Source: Rhizophagus irregularis
Taxonomy: Eukaryota > Glomeromycota > Glomeromycetes > Glomerales > Glomeraceae
Length of the DNA: 64,000 nucleotides
Direction: 5' to 3'
Assembly: GCF_026210795.1 (NCBI RefSeq)
Contig: NC_089438.1
Location: 2,439,501-2,503,500 of the forward strand
The notes beneath the pieces were generated by a model that was not told the origin of the DNA, did not search any database, and saw only the letters and a list, made by a program, of their open reading frames with translations. The translations under genes and the position numbers were made by a program. Of the stretch, positions 25,301-36,520 are shown one piece after another (the stretch's first letter is position 1; each line of letters begins with the position of its first letter).

Positions 25301-26925
25301 TATTTATAGTTTAGGAGTTCTTTTATGGGAACTATCCGGTGGTAATCCTAAAGCTCATAGTATAGATGCTCCAATTCCTGGTACAACTAATGAATATCTT
25401 AATTTATATAAATCATGTTGTGATTCTGAGTCCAATAAAAGACCATCAATAAGTCAAGTTTTTAATAAATTGGAAGTAATGAATAAAAATTTAGGAGCGG
25501 AATTGATTAATTTGATTATAGAGCAAAAATTAGTTAAATTGATTGATAGAAGTGAATTAACAGATATTGAAAAAATTGATGCGGGTCATTTTGGCATTAT
25601 TTCGAGAGCTATATGGAAAAAGACAAATAATTATGTTGTTTGTAAAAAATTAAATAATGATGAATCAATTAGTAATAAACCAATTGAAGCATTTCTTCAT
25701 GAATTAAAAATGGTTAGGAGACTGGATTTTTGTCAAAGGATAATACGTATATTAGGTATAATTTTAGGTAAGCTAATATACTATATTATTATTACTCATT
25801 ATAATAATAAAAATAATTAAATACTTACTATTTTATTTATAGATGAAAGTACAAAAGAATATTTATTTGTAATGCAATATGCTGATAGTGGAAATTTACG
25901 TGAATATCTTAAAAATCGGTTTTCAACATTATCTTGGGATGATAAAATAAAATTGGCTTATCAAATTACTGATGGAATAAAATTTCTTCAGGGAGAAAAT
26001 ATTCTTCATCGAGATTTACATTCTAAAAATATTGTAATACATCAAGGAGAAGCTAAAATTATTGATCTTGGTATTGCAAAAAGTATTGAAACTCAAACAA
26101 ATATCCATTCAGGCGTTATGGGAATGATTGCATATATTGATCCCAAACGATTAGAGGATTATTTTTACGAATATAACGATAAGTCAGATATTTATAGTTT
26201 AGGCATTCTTATGTGGGAACTATCCAGTGGTAGACCTCCTTTTTCCGATAAAAACATTAGTGATAGTCTTTTAAAAACTGATTTAATAGGTGGACGTAGG
26301 GAAGAACCAGTACCTGATACACCTTATGAATACTTGAAATTATATAAATCATGTTGGGATCTTGAACCGAATAAAAGACCATCAATTAGTCAAGTTTTCA
26401 GTAAATTAGTTAAATTAGGAAAAGCGATGAGTATTCAAGACTTTCAAGATATTAATGATGATATGCAAGGTAAGAACGTTTAACTTGCAATAATAATTTT
26501 TACTAAAAAAATATACATGATAAATAATTTTGGTTTAAACTTTATTATGATAAATTAATATTAGGCATTAAAGATATTCAAGATATTCAAGATGATAATG
26601 ACAATGATACTGATGCACAAGGTAAAAAATTATTATTTATAATAATTAAAATTATATAAGTAGTAATTTCCTTTTTTTTTTAATAATAAATTTCTACAAA
26701 ATGAACTACAGAAGCAAACGTTAATGTTGAAGCAGGTAATCAACATATATGCTTTTTTGTTTTAATTTTTATAAGTTCTAATTATTTATAAATTGTTTAT
26801 AATCAAATTTATGGAAGATGATATAAATAATGATTTAGACAGTAAGTTTATTCACAATAATTTTATTATTTTGAGATCTAGAATAAATAATTTACTTTGT
26901 ATTTTTAGTTCCTGATGACTATTGA
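22369..26925 (+). CDS. Multi-kinase-domain protein (three degenerate plus one near-canonical domain), 1276 aa
   Basis: Ten exons (22369-22384, 22462-22871, 22967-24020, 24090-24893, 24970-25767, 25843-26469, 26565-26621, 26712-26735, 26818-26841, 26909-26925) sum to 3831 nt, exactly 1277 codons with the TGA. The N terminus has a Cys-rich knuckle (CIECKQQRSHYQWCQPC) and a WTSGDETIDKF motif usual in kinases of these fungi. Four kinase-like domains follow. In the first three the catalytic loop is degenerate: HRYYKY at about residue 222, HYNLNSKN at about 549 and HQSLYYKN at about 816. DFG is lost in all three. The fourth has IDAGHFG at about 964, Lys in VVCKK at about 987, HRDLHSKN at about 1083 and DLG at about 1102, so it may be active. 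The tail is acidic (QDDNDNDTDAQ) and made of tiny exons. An upstream in-frame ATG at 22273 is an alternative start. It is probably a signalling protein with regulatory pseudokinase domains. Confidence 0.85.
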
Positions 26926-28730
26926 TTATTGAATTATTTTACTTGTAAGTTCATAATTTTTTTCAATATTGTCATTATTTAAAATATACGTACATTTATT
27001 CTTGCTATTAAATACATTTTTACTTTTTGAAAAATATTTTGTATCCAATATTTTTAAATTTACAATAGTTCTTATAAATGTAATCTTTAGATTCAATGTT
27101 TAAATATATTCACTTACACATTTATAACATAAAAAATTTAGTATTTAAAAATTGATTTTGTTCTATGTATTTAATCAAATTCCTGGTTCATTTATACTTA
27201 GAATCCCATTCATCATGTAACCTGCACTCTAAAATTTTTATGTTTTGCATATTTTACGTCACTACCCAATTGTACCAGTTTGATTTATTAAGAATGTTCA
27301 CATTTTTTATAAAATTTTAAAATTATTTCTATTTATTTATTTAAAAATTTTGTTATGCAGAAGTTAGATAATTATACGTGGATACGTTTAAATCACATTT
27401 ATATTATCCCCTGATCGGCACTATTTACACGATTACGCAAATGTAGTTATACCTAGGGTAGCAAATTTTATATGTATTTATTTATCCGTTTCTAGGAAAT
27501 TTTGCAGTAAAAATTAACTATTGATTATACTATAATGGACTGATTTGAACATTTGAGTAATTCAGAAAGATTTGCATTTTCCAAATGAGAAAAACTATCT
27601 TTTAATTTATTTGTAATCGCAATATTATTTTTCAAGTTTAATAGTAATAGTTCCGAAGCTTTTTAAAATTTTAAAATCTTTTAAAATGAAAAAAAACAAG
27701 CGAAAGAAAATTAAGATTATATACTCACGATATACTATAAAATACTTACTATTGTATAAATAAACCAGTTATATCCTGGCTAATTGGAATAGTAAAATTT
27801 TACTTTATTCCTAATTAGCCAGGATAACTAATACTTATATGGCTTATGGCTTATAGAAAGACTATATCAAGAATACGGGACAAAGATAAGTTAGCAATAA
27901 AGGAATAATTACAATTAGAAATAGATGTGAAACATCAAGTATGACTAATACGTATTTTTCGAAGGTTTATCTTATTAATGTATAGTTACGGAGGCTAACA
28001 TAGTATTATTTGAAAAAAAATCTCTTTCGGTTAACATGATTAATACAATCCTCTAAAGCATAATTTTTTTTTAAATGGTAAAAATAAATCGCAAAAGTTA
28101 AAAATAAATAAATAAAAAATAAAATAAAAAATATACTGTAGGTAATTTCACCATAAATAATTTGCTGATTTCACACAAAAAAAAAATACTAAATTTTAAT
28201 TGGATATTTTACTCTTCTAAAAGTTTTGCTAATTTATTCTAGGTTAAATAACTACCCAATAAAAAAATTTATTTTACATAGTATTAGTTTTAATCGAAAA
28301 TTTTTTATTAGAATCTAAACACATTTATGGTGATTGGGAAAATTTTATCTATAATCCAGTAACAGTATACGTCTGGTTCACGTGATTTTACAGACTTTTT
28401 GATAACTACCACCGATATAACGAATCAATGGTAGAAATAAAATATATAAGATCAGCTCCAAAGACAAAATTAAATAAATGAGATCAGAGTGAAATCAAAG
28501 ATAAAAACATTAGACAACATTAAATAAGATCCAAAGATATATACTCATGCAAGTTCAAAATGAGCCAAACCCAAAAGTAAAATAATTGAAATCGATATAA
28601 AACCAAAGACAATGTTTCTAATAACAAAAAAAAAAACAAAAGAAAGTTTCGCAATGAGATCCTTTAGAAGAAGGAAATAATATAAAATAGTACCCACCCG
28701 AAACTTTAATAAAAGAGTTTTTTTAAATAA
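26926..28730. other. Intergenic with a long hairpin
   Basis: No supported gene. A strong inverted repeat (about 27771-27830) pairs TATCCTGGCTAATTGGAATA with TATTCCTAATTAGCCAGGATA across a short spacer, giving roughly 20-bp arms. It may be a very short palindromic MITE. Confidence 0.5.
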
Positions 28731-28736
28731 ATAGAA

Positions 28737-28965
28737 TTTCGGTTTAAACAAACGAAAAAAATAAATAGAATTTTGGTTTAACAAACCAAAAAAAATAAAA
28801 AACAAAAATTTTCGATTAAAAAAAAATTAAATAATTTTTGGTTTAAACAAACCGAAAAAATAAAAAAAATGAAAAAAATAATACTTTTTGGTTTAAACAA
28901 CCAAAAAAAAAAATACTAAAAAAAAATAAATAAATTTTCAGTTTAAACAAACTGAAAAAAATAAG
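28737..28965. repeat. Array of five short hairpins built on GGTTTAAACAAACC
   Basis: Five imperfect palindromes lie near 28738, 28771, 28836, 28886 and 28936, separated by A-rich spacers. Cores are TTTCGGTTTAAACAAACGAAA, TTTTGGTTTAACAAACCAAA and TTTTCAGTTTAAACAAACTG among others. The stem bases differ between copies while pairing is kept (GG with CC in one copy, AG with CT in another). Confidence 0.55.
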
Positions 28966-29113
28966 AATATTAAAAAAAAATTTTTCATTATAAAAATTAG
29001 ATCTGATGGCAATATAACGATATATATGAATTTAAATTTACCTTATAATACCAGAGAGCTACTTTGACTTTATCTTACGAATCCAAAGACCTTTGTCTAT
29101 TGCATATGTAATT

Positions 29114-29154
29114 TTACATTAGGAGAGACCTAGTGAAGTAAGCAGGGTCTTTCC
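29114..29154 (-). other. Possible terminal exon of the kinase gene at 31.3-32.5 kb
   Basis: After an acceptor-like AATAATATAG, the minus strand reads GG AAA GAC CCT and on to TAA, a 13-codon open end (KDPAYFTRSLLM). It is in phase 1, the phase at which the last kinase exon ends and which each three-base micro-exon preserves. Direct or stepwise splicing from 31305 to here would close the kinase frame at about 320 codons. This is a model only. Confidence 0.35.
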
Positions 29155-29225
29155 CTATATTATTAAATAAAAAATTTAATTAGTTCATATTATATATAAT
29201 TATTATATTACAGAATTAAATAAAT

Positions 29226-31304
29226 AACTTACAATCTAAATAAATTATCAAATAAATTTTCAAATAAAGAATTTAGTTATATGGAAATATCATATAAATA
29301 TATATAATAATAGAATTAAATAAGTAACTTACCTTCTATATTATAGATAATTTTTAGTTAAAAATTTAATTAATTTAAATTAAATATAAATGTATAATGA
29401 ATAAATAACTTACGATCTATATTATTAAATAAGGGGTTAGTTAGTGGTTAGTTTAATAATAGAATTAAATAAATAACTTACAAGCTATATTATTAAATAA
29501 TTTTTAAATAAAACATTTAAGTTTAAATTATATGTAAATTAATAATTTTTTAAATAAAACATTTAGTTAGTTTAAATTATATGTAAATTATAATAATAGG
29601 ATTAATAACTTACAATCTGAAATAAATTATCAAAAAATTTTTTAAATAAAGAATTTAATTAGTTTAAATTATTTGCAAATATCATATGAATATATAATAA
29701 TAATAGAATTTAAATAATTTACCCCCTATATTATTAAATAAAGAATTTAATTAATATAAATTATTATATAATTATATAGAATTAAATAAAAGAAATTGCT
29801 AAAGCTCACTAATGGCGAGGATTACCATACCAGCATTATGACATTATGATGCACTTTTAGCCAGAATTAAAAATCTAATAAAATACTGGCCGGAATTACA
29901 TCATAATTTCACAACTAGTGATATTTAGCAATATTTTTAAATAAATAACTTACAATCTAAAATAAATTGCCAAATAATTTATAATAAAGAAATTAGTTAG
30001 TTTAAATTATATGTAAATATTATATAAATATATAATAAATATATAACTTACAAGCTATATTATTATAAATAAACAATTTGGTTAGATTAAATTATGCAAA
30101 TATTATATAAATATGTAATAAACATTAAATAAGTAACTTACAGGCTATATTATTAAATAATTCATTAAATAAAGAATTTAGCCAATTAATTTATATGCAA
30201 ATATTATATAAATAAGTAATAATAGAATTTAATAAGTAACTTACAATCTATTATATTATTAAATGATTTTAAATAACAGATAAGGAATTTAGTTAATTTA
30301 AATTATATATAAATATTATATAATATATAATAATAATAATAAAATTAAATAACTTACCAACTAAAGAAATTGCCAAATAGTTTTTTAAATAAAGAATTTA
30401 GTTAGTATAAATTATATGTGAACAATACTGAATATTATATAAATATGTAAATAAATAACTTACCTCCTATTTTATTAAATAATTTTTTATATAAAGAATT
30501 TAGTTTAAATTATATATAAATATGTAATACAAGAATTAAAAAAGTAACTTATAACTTACCAACTAAAAAGAAATTACCAAATAATTTTTAAATAAATAAT
30601 TTAGTTATATAAAATAATATAATAATAGAATTAAATAAATAACTTACAGTCTAAAAGAATTACCAAATAATTTTTTAAACAAGTAATTTAGTTAGTCTAA
30701 ATTATATGTAAATATTATATAAACATGTGATAATAAAATTAAATAAATCACTTACAAGCTATATTATTAAATGATTTTCAAAATAAATAAAAATTTAGTT
30801 AGTTTAAATTATATATAATAGATAATAATAAAATTAATATAAATAACTTACAAGCTATATATTAGAAGAAAAAATTTAGTTAGTTTAGATAATACGTAAA
30901 TATAAATATATGATAATAGAATTAAATAAATAACTTACAAACTATATTATTAAATAATTTTTGAATAATAAGTTTAGTTAGTTTAAATTTATATAAACAT
31001 GTGATAATAAAATTAAATAAATCACTTACAAACTATGATTTTTAAAATAAATAAAATTTTAGTTAGTTTAAATTATATATAATAGATAATAATAAAATTA
31101 ATATAAATAACTTACAAGCTATATATTAGAAGAAAAAATTTAGTTAGTTTAAGTTATGTAGTAAATATAAATATGTGATAATAAAATTAAATAAATAACT
31201 TACAAACTATATTATTAAATAATTTTTTAAATAAAGAATTTAATTAGTATAAATTCTATGTAAATGTTATAAATATGTAGTAATAGAATTAGTAAATAAT
31301 TTAC
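29226..31304 (-). repeat. Tandem array of about 20 intron-like units separated by three bases
   Basis: Read on the minus strand, each unit of about 65-130 bp (mostly 85-110) begins with a donor GTAAGTTAT or close variant. It contains a branch-point-like ACTAACTAA and ends with an acceptor-like (A/T)TAG. Between one AG and the next GTAAG there are exactly three bases in each of 20 places. The three bases differ: ATT, AAG, ATC, CTT, GGG, CCT, TTG, GAG, ACT and TTT all occur. Plus-strand positions of the triplets are 29233, 29333, 29414, 29482, 29614, 29723, 29954, 30052, 30142, 30245, 30358, 30464, 30560, 30648, 30756, 30852, 30939, 31030, 31116 and 31204. The array abuts the 3' end of a kinase exon and may be a micro-exon tail or a duplicated-intron satellite. 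Confidence 0.7.
29795..29932. mobile_element. Small inverted-end insertion inside the intron-like array
   Basis: The left end ATTGCTAAAGCTCACTA and the reverse complement of the right end ATTGCTAAATATCACTA agree at 15 of 17 positions. The 138 bp break the regular spacing of the array (231 bp between neighbouring triplets instead of about 95). It contains an AGCCAGAATTA..TGGCCGGAATTA motif seen elsewhere in the window. No gene is present, and I could not define a target duplication. Confidence 0.5.
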
Positions 31305-32494
31305 CCATCTCCTTTTTAAGTATCGAAACAACTTTTTGTATATCTGGTCGTTCATCTGGTTCATATTTCCAACACCCTAATTAATAATAATAATTAAGTA
31401 CTATATCTATTTTAAGACGAAAAATTATTCAGTAGATATTACTATAAAATATAACTTACATTCATATAAGTCACTATAAAAAGTAGGTGTTCCTTCAATT
31501 ATTTCTTCCCTTTTTCCTCCTTTTATTTGGCACATTAAGCCTGCGTCATATTTTTCAGTATGGAATGGTTGTCGTCCGCTTGAAATTTGCCACATAATAA
31601 CCCCAATACTATACACATCAGATTTTTTATTTAATCTGTAATTTTTACCGTCAAATTTCGGATCTACATAAGGTACTACACCATATACACTTGATGTACT
31701 ACTACTTGATGCTTCGACAATTTTTTTTGATTGACCAAAATCCGCCAACTTAATTTTGTTCTGATGCACAAGTATATTTGCTGAGTGCTTTTAAAATTAA
31801 ATATAAAATTTGATTAATTCATTTATTCTTAAAGTTATGAAAAAAAAATATATTAAATAATTTATAATTACCAAATCACAATGAATAATATCGTGATTAT
31901 GTAAGCAAGATATAGCACTTGCTATCTGAAACGCTAAGTCAAATCTATCATCCCATTTAAGTTCTTTAATATGATTTTGTAAATAATTTTGCAATGTACC
32001 ACCGTCAGCATATTCCAGTACTAATGAACAATTTCCTAATATTGGATCTGAAACAAGATAAATAATATATATAAACATATTATAAGTTGGATTCAATTAG
32101 TATGTATTTTATCGTTAAATTCTTACCTTTTGTGATACCATATAATCTTATAATATTAGGATGATAGTTAACTTCTCTTAGCAATCGTATCTGTAAAAAT
32201 ATATGTTTATATAAATTAAATGATTTTATTAATTGGTTCCATAATACTAGATACTTTTAATACATACTTTACCTCATTAACAACTTTTTCAAGAGTTATT
32301 TTATCATAATTAACATAATTAAAACATTTCAAAACAAATTTAGTATCCTTAATATCTTTTAATGTAGCAATTTTAATTCGTGCGGTAGAGCCGGTATCAA
32401 TTTTTTCTAAAACTGTAAAGTCCGAATAATCGAAACGATCGTAATATTTATCTAACCAATCACTATAATCATTCGTGTCATTATCATTTGACAT
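31305..32494 (-). CDS. Protein kinase (tyrosine-kinase-like type), five main exons
   Basis: Exons 32273-32494, 32127-32190, 31872-32047, 31460-31787 and 31305-31376 splice in frame to 287 complete codons ending in phase 1. Motifs in order: a weak glycine loop [12 protein letters not shown] (about residue 33), Lys in [43 protein letters not shown], catalytic loop [12 protein letters not shown], intact DFG in [34 protein letters not shown] and [11 protein letters not shown]. The HRD arginine is Cys, but the catalytic Asp and Asn are kept, so activity is plausible. The start ATG (32494) fits this family's beginning and is preceded by a T-run/A-run junction. The frame remains open at 31305 (donor GTAAAT), so one or more exons follow, probably within or beyond the tandem array at 29.1-31.3 kb. 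Confidence 0.85.
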
Positions 32495-33871
32495 TGTAAG
32501 AATTTCTCCGTTTTTTTTTTTAAAAAAAAAGAAAATTAGTTTTCGTTCAAATATAAATAAAAAAAAAAATTTTTCCTGCAAAATCGGACAAAAATTCCGA
32601 ATTCACGTGCATTTCATTGTTGATCAACCGATTAAACGGGTTTATTCCTAAATTAAGAGTCTTTAAATGTCATGCTGCATTGTGTTTCGATGGAAGATTC
32701 TAAAATTGATTTTTGTTTAAAGTTACGATGCGGGCTGATAAAAAATTTTTCTGTGGCGCCACTAAATTTAGCGATTTGAATAAAGTAAAAAATAAATAAG
32801 TTCATATGTTTATGTGTAAAAAAAAATTTATTTCGTGTAATGATGTTAAAAAAATTGTTTTCCGTAACGCACCTAATTTACCCCAGTAACACCACCAAAT
32901 TTTTCACCCCTACGTGTTTTTTGTGGCGTCTAAATTTTGATTGGCTCATTGCTTATTTGGCAACATTTATCTTAGGAAAAAAAAGACAACAAAAAGAAAA
33001 AAAATAAAAACTCCATATTTTCTATAATTGTGTAGTTAGCCGAAATATCTAAATAGCAGTCATTGCGCTATGCAGTTTTTATATCATTGGGTAGGTTGAG
33101 TTAAGAGCTTTTAAACAAGCCTAAAATCACATAAATCCAATCACTAGAAGCCAAGATATTGCATTTCAAAGATTTTATTCTGAAATTTTATTGCATTTTC
33201 ATAGTCTTTTATGATAATCCTGAGCCAGGTTTTGATTTTTGACCTATCTTAACTAACATTTTGAATTTTAAAAAGTGTTAACCAAATTCTTGCATTGTTG
33301 ACTATATTCAAATTTAAAATCATTGAATTATTCCTAAAATTGCGAATTCTAAATGAGAGCTGTGATCATAAAATTTGAATTTGTATATATAAAACTAGGA
33401 GTAACCTGTCATGGAAATAAAACTTGCCCATCAAGTCGAGAAAAGTAACAATGAAACAGACTTAGTATTTTAATAATATTATTTACAGTATGATAAGGTT
33501 AGAAGAAAATAATCTAATAAATTTATATAATTTATATATTTATACTAATAAAAGTGAATTGTGTATGAATGTTATATATAAAATATTATATATGAAAAAT
33601 TGTTTTATATAAAAAATGTTATTTTTAAAATGTGAATTCTATTTATAGAATGAAATATTTCACAGTATACAATGTTTCTTGTCTTGCAGTTCTCACCATT
33701 GTCTATAAAGACCTTAATATGTTGATATACACTTACTCTTGAGAAGACAATATAACTGCCCTACTCCCCTTCCTTCATTCTTCCCTTTCCCTTCCCTATT
33801 TCCTTGCTTTTTCCCCTTTCCCCTCTCTCGCTTTTCCTTCTATTTTCCCTCCTGACCAATGTTGTTGCACC
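32495..33871. other. Intergenic with a polypyrimidine tract
   Basis: No supported gene. About 33757-33852 is almost pure C/T on the plus strand (CTCCCCTTCCTTCATTCTTC and onward), the only such tract in the window. Confidence 0.5.
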
Positions 33872-34996
33872 AGGACCCCGGATAATTATAATAAAGGTCA
33901 TATGCAAAAAAAGTATATAATTTTGCATTTTTAATGGAAAGGTCATATGAAAAAATGGGTATTTTAAGAAAACGTTACATGTCAAAATAGAGTACCATCA
34001 AATTAGGTCACAGTAAAAAAAGTATAAGGTCACATGTGATTTTCTAATAAAAGCGTATATTTGGGAAATATCATATGCAGTGTTACATCAATTTTCAATA
34101 TAATTAGCAAACGACCATTTTATATTAGATAAATTTATCACGATATTAAATCTTTCATTTTATATGATAAATTTACCGCAATGTAATAAATTTATCAAAT
34201 TTACTTAGTTGCTTTAGCTCAAAATGATGGTGCAAAAACTGGACATTTAAGAACTAAAAAATGGCAAAATAGAACACGTTTAGAAGTATTAGAAAGTTAT
34301 CAAAATGCTCCAGATTATTGTTTGCAAATTTATATTAATTTATAATTTGTATTATAATTTATTTAGCTTTCAAGCATTAGCATTGCAAATGTTACTTTGG
34401 AAAATCCCGCCAATCATGATGGTTACGCATTTGCACTTTTGGGATCAAAAATTTGCCTTGTTCAATTTTTGGCTATGTATCATAAATTAACAAATTATCA
34501 TTCTTATGTTGATAGTATTAGCTGTATTAATTCACTTTCTTATATTTCAGTATATGTTTATATAGAACAGATTCCAAATATTTTTGGATGTTTTTTAATG
34601 GATGAACCAAAATATGTTTTGTTTTCACATATTCCTAGTCATTTGTTCATTTATTATTTAGGAAATTGCAAAAATTTTACTGAAAATATGGGATTTTTAA
34701 TTGTAGGAAAAAAAGAAATGGCAATCTATAGTTTTTTTAATTCAGTTATATATAAATTACAATTGATTATTGCTACAAAGTCAATAATGATAATGCTGAA
34801 TAAATTTAATATGAAATATAGTATTTCTTGTAAAAAAAAAAAATATTATTAGTCATATGATAAAAAAGGATATTTTTAATATGTATAAAGGTCATATGAT
34901 AAAAATGTATATCAAAACGGCAAAAATTATGTATATTTCATTGAATTTTTAATTAGTACTGCGGATGTGACCTCTATTATAATTATCCGGGGTCCT
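33872..34996. mobile_element. Non-autonomous DNA transposon with perfect 8-bp target duplication
   Basis: The left end AGGACCCCGGATAATTATAA and the reverse complement of the right end are identical over these 20 bases and remain similar for about 10 more. The flanks are GTTGCACC at 33864-33871 and at 34997-35004, an exact 8-bp duplication, as made by hAT-type transposases. The 1125-bp interior encodes no recognisable transposase. It carries pieces resembling a host gene: DGAKTGHLRTKKWQNRTRLE (about 34224-34290) and, beyond an apparent intron, a frame through about 34852. This suggests capture of a gene fragment. An alternative end one base further out (CAGGACC) would give a 6-bp duplication. 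Confidence 0.7.
34397..34852 (+). pseudogene. Captured gene fragment inside the transposon, unidentified
   Basis: This is an open frame of 151 codons with normal composition (ENPANHDGYAFALLGSKICL near the start, VLFSHIPSHLFIYYLGNCKN in the middle). It ends in a poly-Lys stretch. A coding-like piece upstream (34201-34320) is joined by an intron-like sequence ending ..ATTTAG. I cannot name the family. It lies wholly inside the inverted-end element, so it moves with it. Confidence 0.35.
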
Positions 34997-36177
34997 GTTG
35001 CACCTAAACGTTGGTGATCAGGTGACAACAAGCTTTTTAAAAGACTTGGCTAAGTTAGAAACACTATAAATTAAAAAGAAAATTTTCAAATTAATCCTAT
35101 TTTGATCATTCAATTTAAATTTTCACAAATGTATTAATAACATGGTCCAAAGATTATTAATAAATGCGTATTGTATATGAAAGTTAACTTTAATTTAACA
35201 CAGGTCATTTAAAACTTTATTATAGCTTTTAACAATTATAACAGCAAGTTTCAGTTAAGTACTTCAAATCATGTAATTTTGCTTGCTCTACGAATTTACT
35301 TATGACTTGGGGTGAGTAATATTAAATCTGAGGAACAAATGCACCTTTTTTATATATTATCTAAATTTAAATAATTCAAAAATTTATAAAAATATTATCT
35401 TTTAATCATTTTCAACACTTAAGGCAATAATATCGACACAGCTTATTAGTTGTTAGATATCCTAAGTTTGTAATTTACTTGTATATATAAAAATTTTGTA
35501 ATCTAAATAAATTAAAAAAATTGATACAAACTCTAGGTTATTAAGGTTACATATAACGTGATTTTTATTTCTCTTACATGCTTACTTTATGGATAAAATG
35601 AGATTTAGAGTATCGTCTATGACTTTTACATTCTGGTATTATGGCATGTTATTTTAATATGAAATTTTGTGGTAAAGAAAAATGGGATGTTCTTCACGTA
35701 TATTTAACATAACTGATCAGTGTAACTCAAGGAAGAGGAATAGGCTAAAAAAAATACATATTTGCAATTTTTTAAAAAAAGTTTGCATTGTACACGTGAC
35801 AGATTCTACTATTAGTATACCAAAAGGTTGGAAACCCGAGTGATGTCATAAAAATTATACTATACACTGTATACGGAAAGTTCAAGCTAGGAATAAGCTA
35901 AAAATCATACATCAAATTTTACAACGGTACCGTTCTTAGTCAGATAGGCAATTAAAATATTAAACTTTATATTAAAATAATAACTATTAAAGGTTTAGAA
36001 TTGATACCATGATAAATATAATAAAACTTTTACTGTTATATGAGATAACGAGAACGATTATGGTTGTCTATTAAAATTATCACATAATATTATTGAATAA
36101 TGGTTTGTTTTTTGCTGCTGTATCAAACAAAATTACATCATGAAACCGGCGCCATAGTTGCAGCTGACTTAGACGCA
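34997..36177. other. Gene-free AT-rich stretch
   Basis: No supported gene or structured repeat beyond the right target-duplication copy at 34997-35004. Confidence 0.4.
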
Positions 36178-36520
36178 TCAAGAGAGTCTTGCGAGATGAT
36201 TATCTTTGCCTTCAAAATATGCATCCACATAAAAGGTTGAATCTTCTTGTTGTTGCTTCGTAAGCTCAAAATACATTGAACCTGCATCACCAGTACCACT
36301 ATTTTTGTGTTGAATAACTTGGTCAACGTTATATACAATGCGAGCATGAACGTATTTGTCTGGATGTTTCTTTTGTAAAACTTCTATAATTGCACCAGCA
36401 CGAACTCCACAGGTTGCAAGAAGTTTTATATCATCAGGATCAAGCTTGCGATAACGTGATGCAATCATACCAATATTTTCCACAAGTGCATGATTATGTT
36501 CACCATCAACTTTTTAGACA
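36178..36520 (-). pseudogene. FAR1/MULE transposase N-terminal fragment
   Basis: The frame reads EHNHALVENIGMIASRYRKL, then DPDDIKLLATCGVRAGAII, EVLQKKHPDKYVHARIVYN and DSTFYVDAYFEGKDNHLARL. This order is typical of the region between the HNH-type DNA-binding end and the DDE core of FAR1/MULE transposases in fungi: HNH.L, a GxxxxxI helix, a K-x-P-x-x-YxxxxDxYN-type block, then a WFVE..D..N.L block. A stop lies just upstream of the EHNH motif, and the frame ends at ARLS without the catalytic core, so this is a broken copy. Confidence 0.6.

Noticed and set aside
28545-28805. Minus-strand 86-codon frame rich in Phe and Leu
   Set aside because: It is the read-through of A-rich hairpin repeats.
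29226-31304. CRISPR-like array of regular repeats
   Set aside because: The sequence is eukaryotic, the units are not separated by unique spacers, and the conserved words are splice signals with branch-point motifs.
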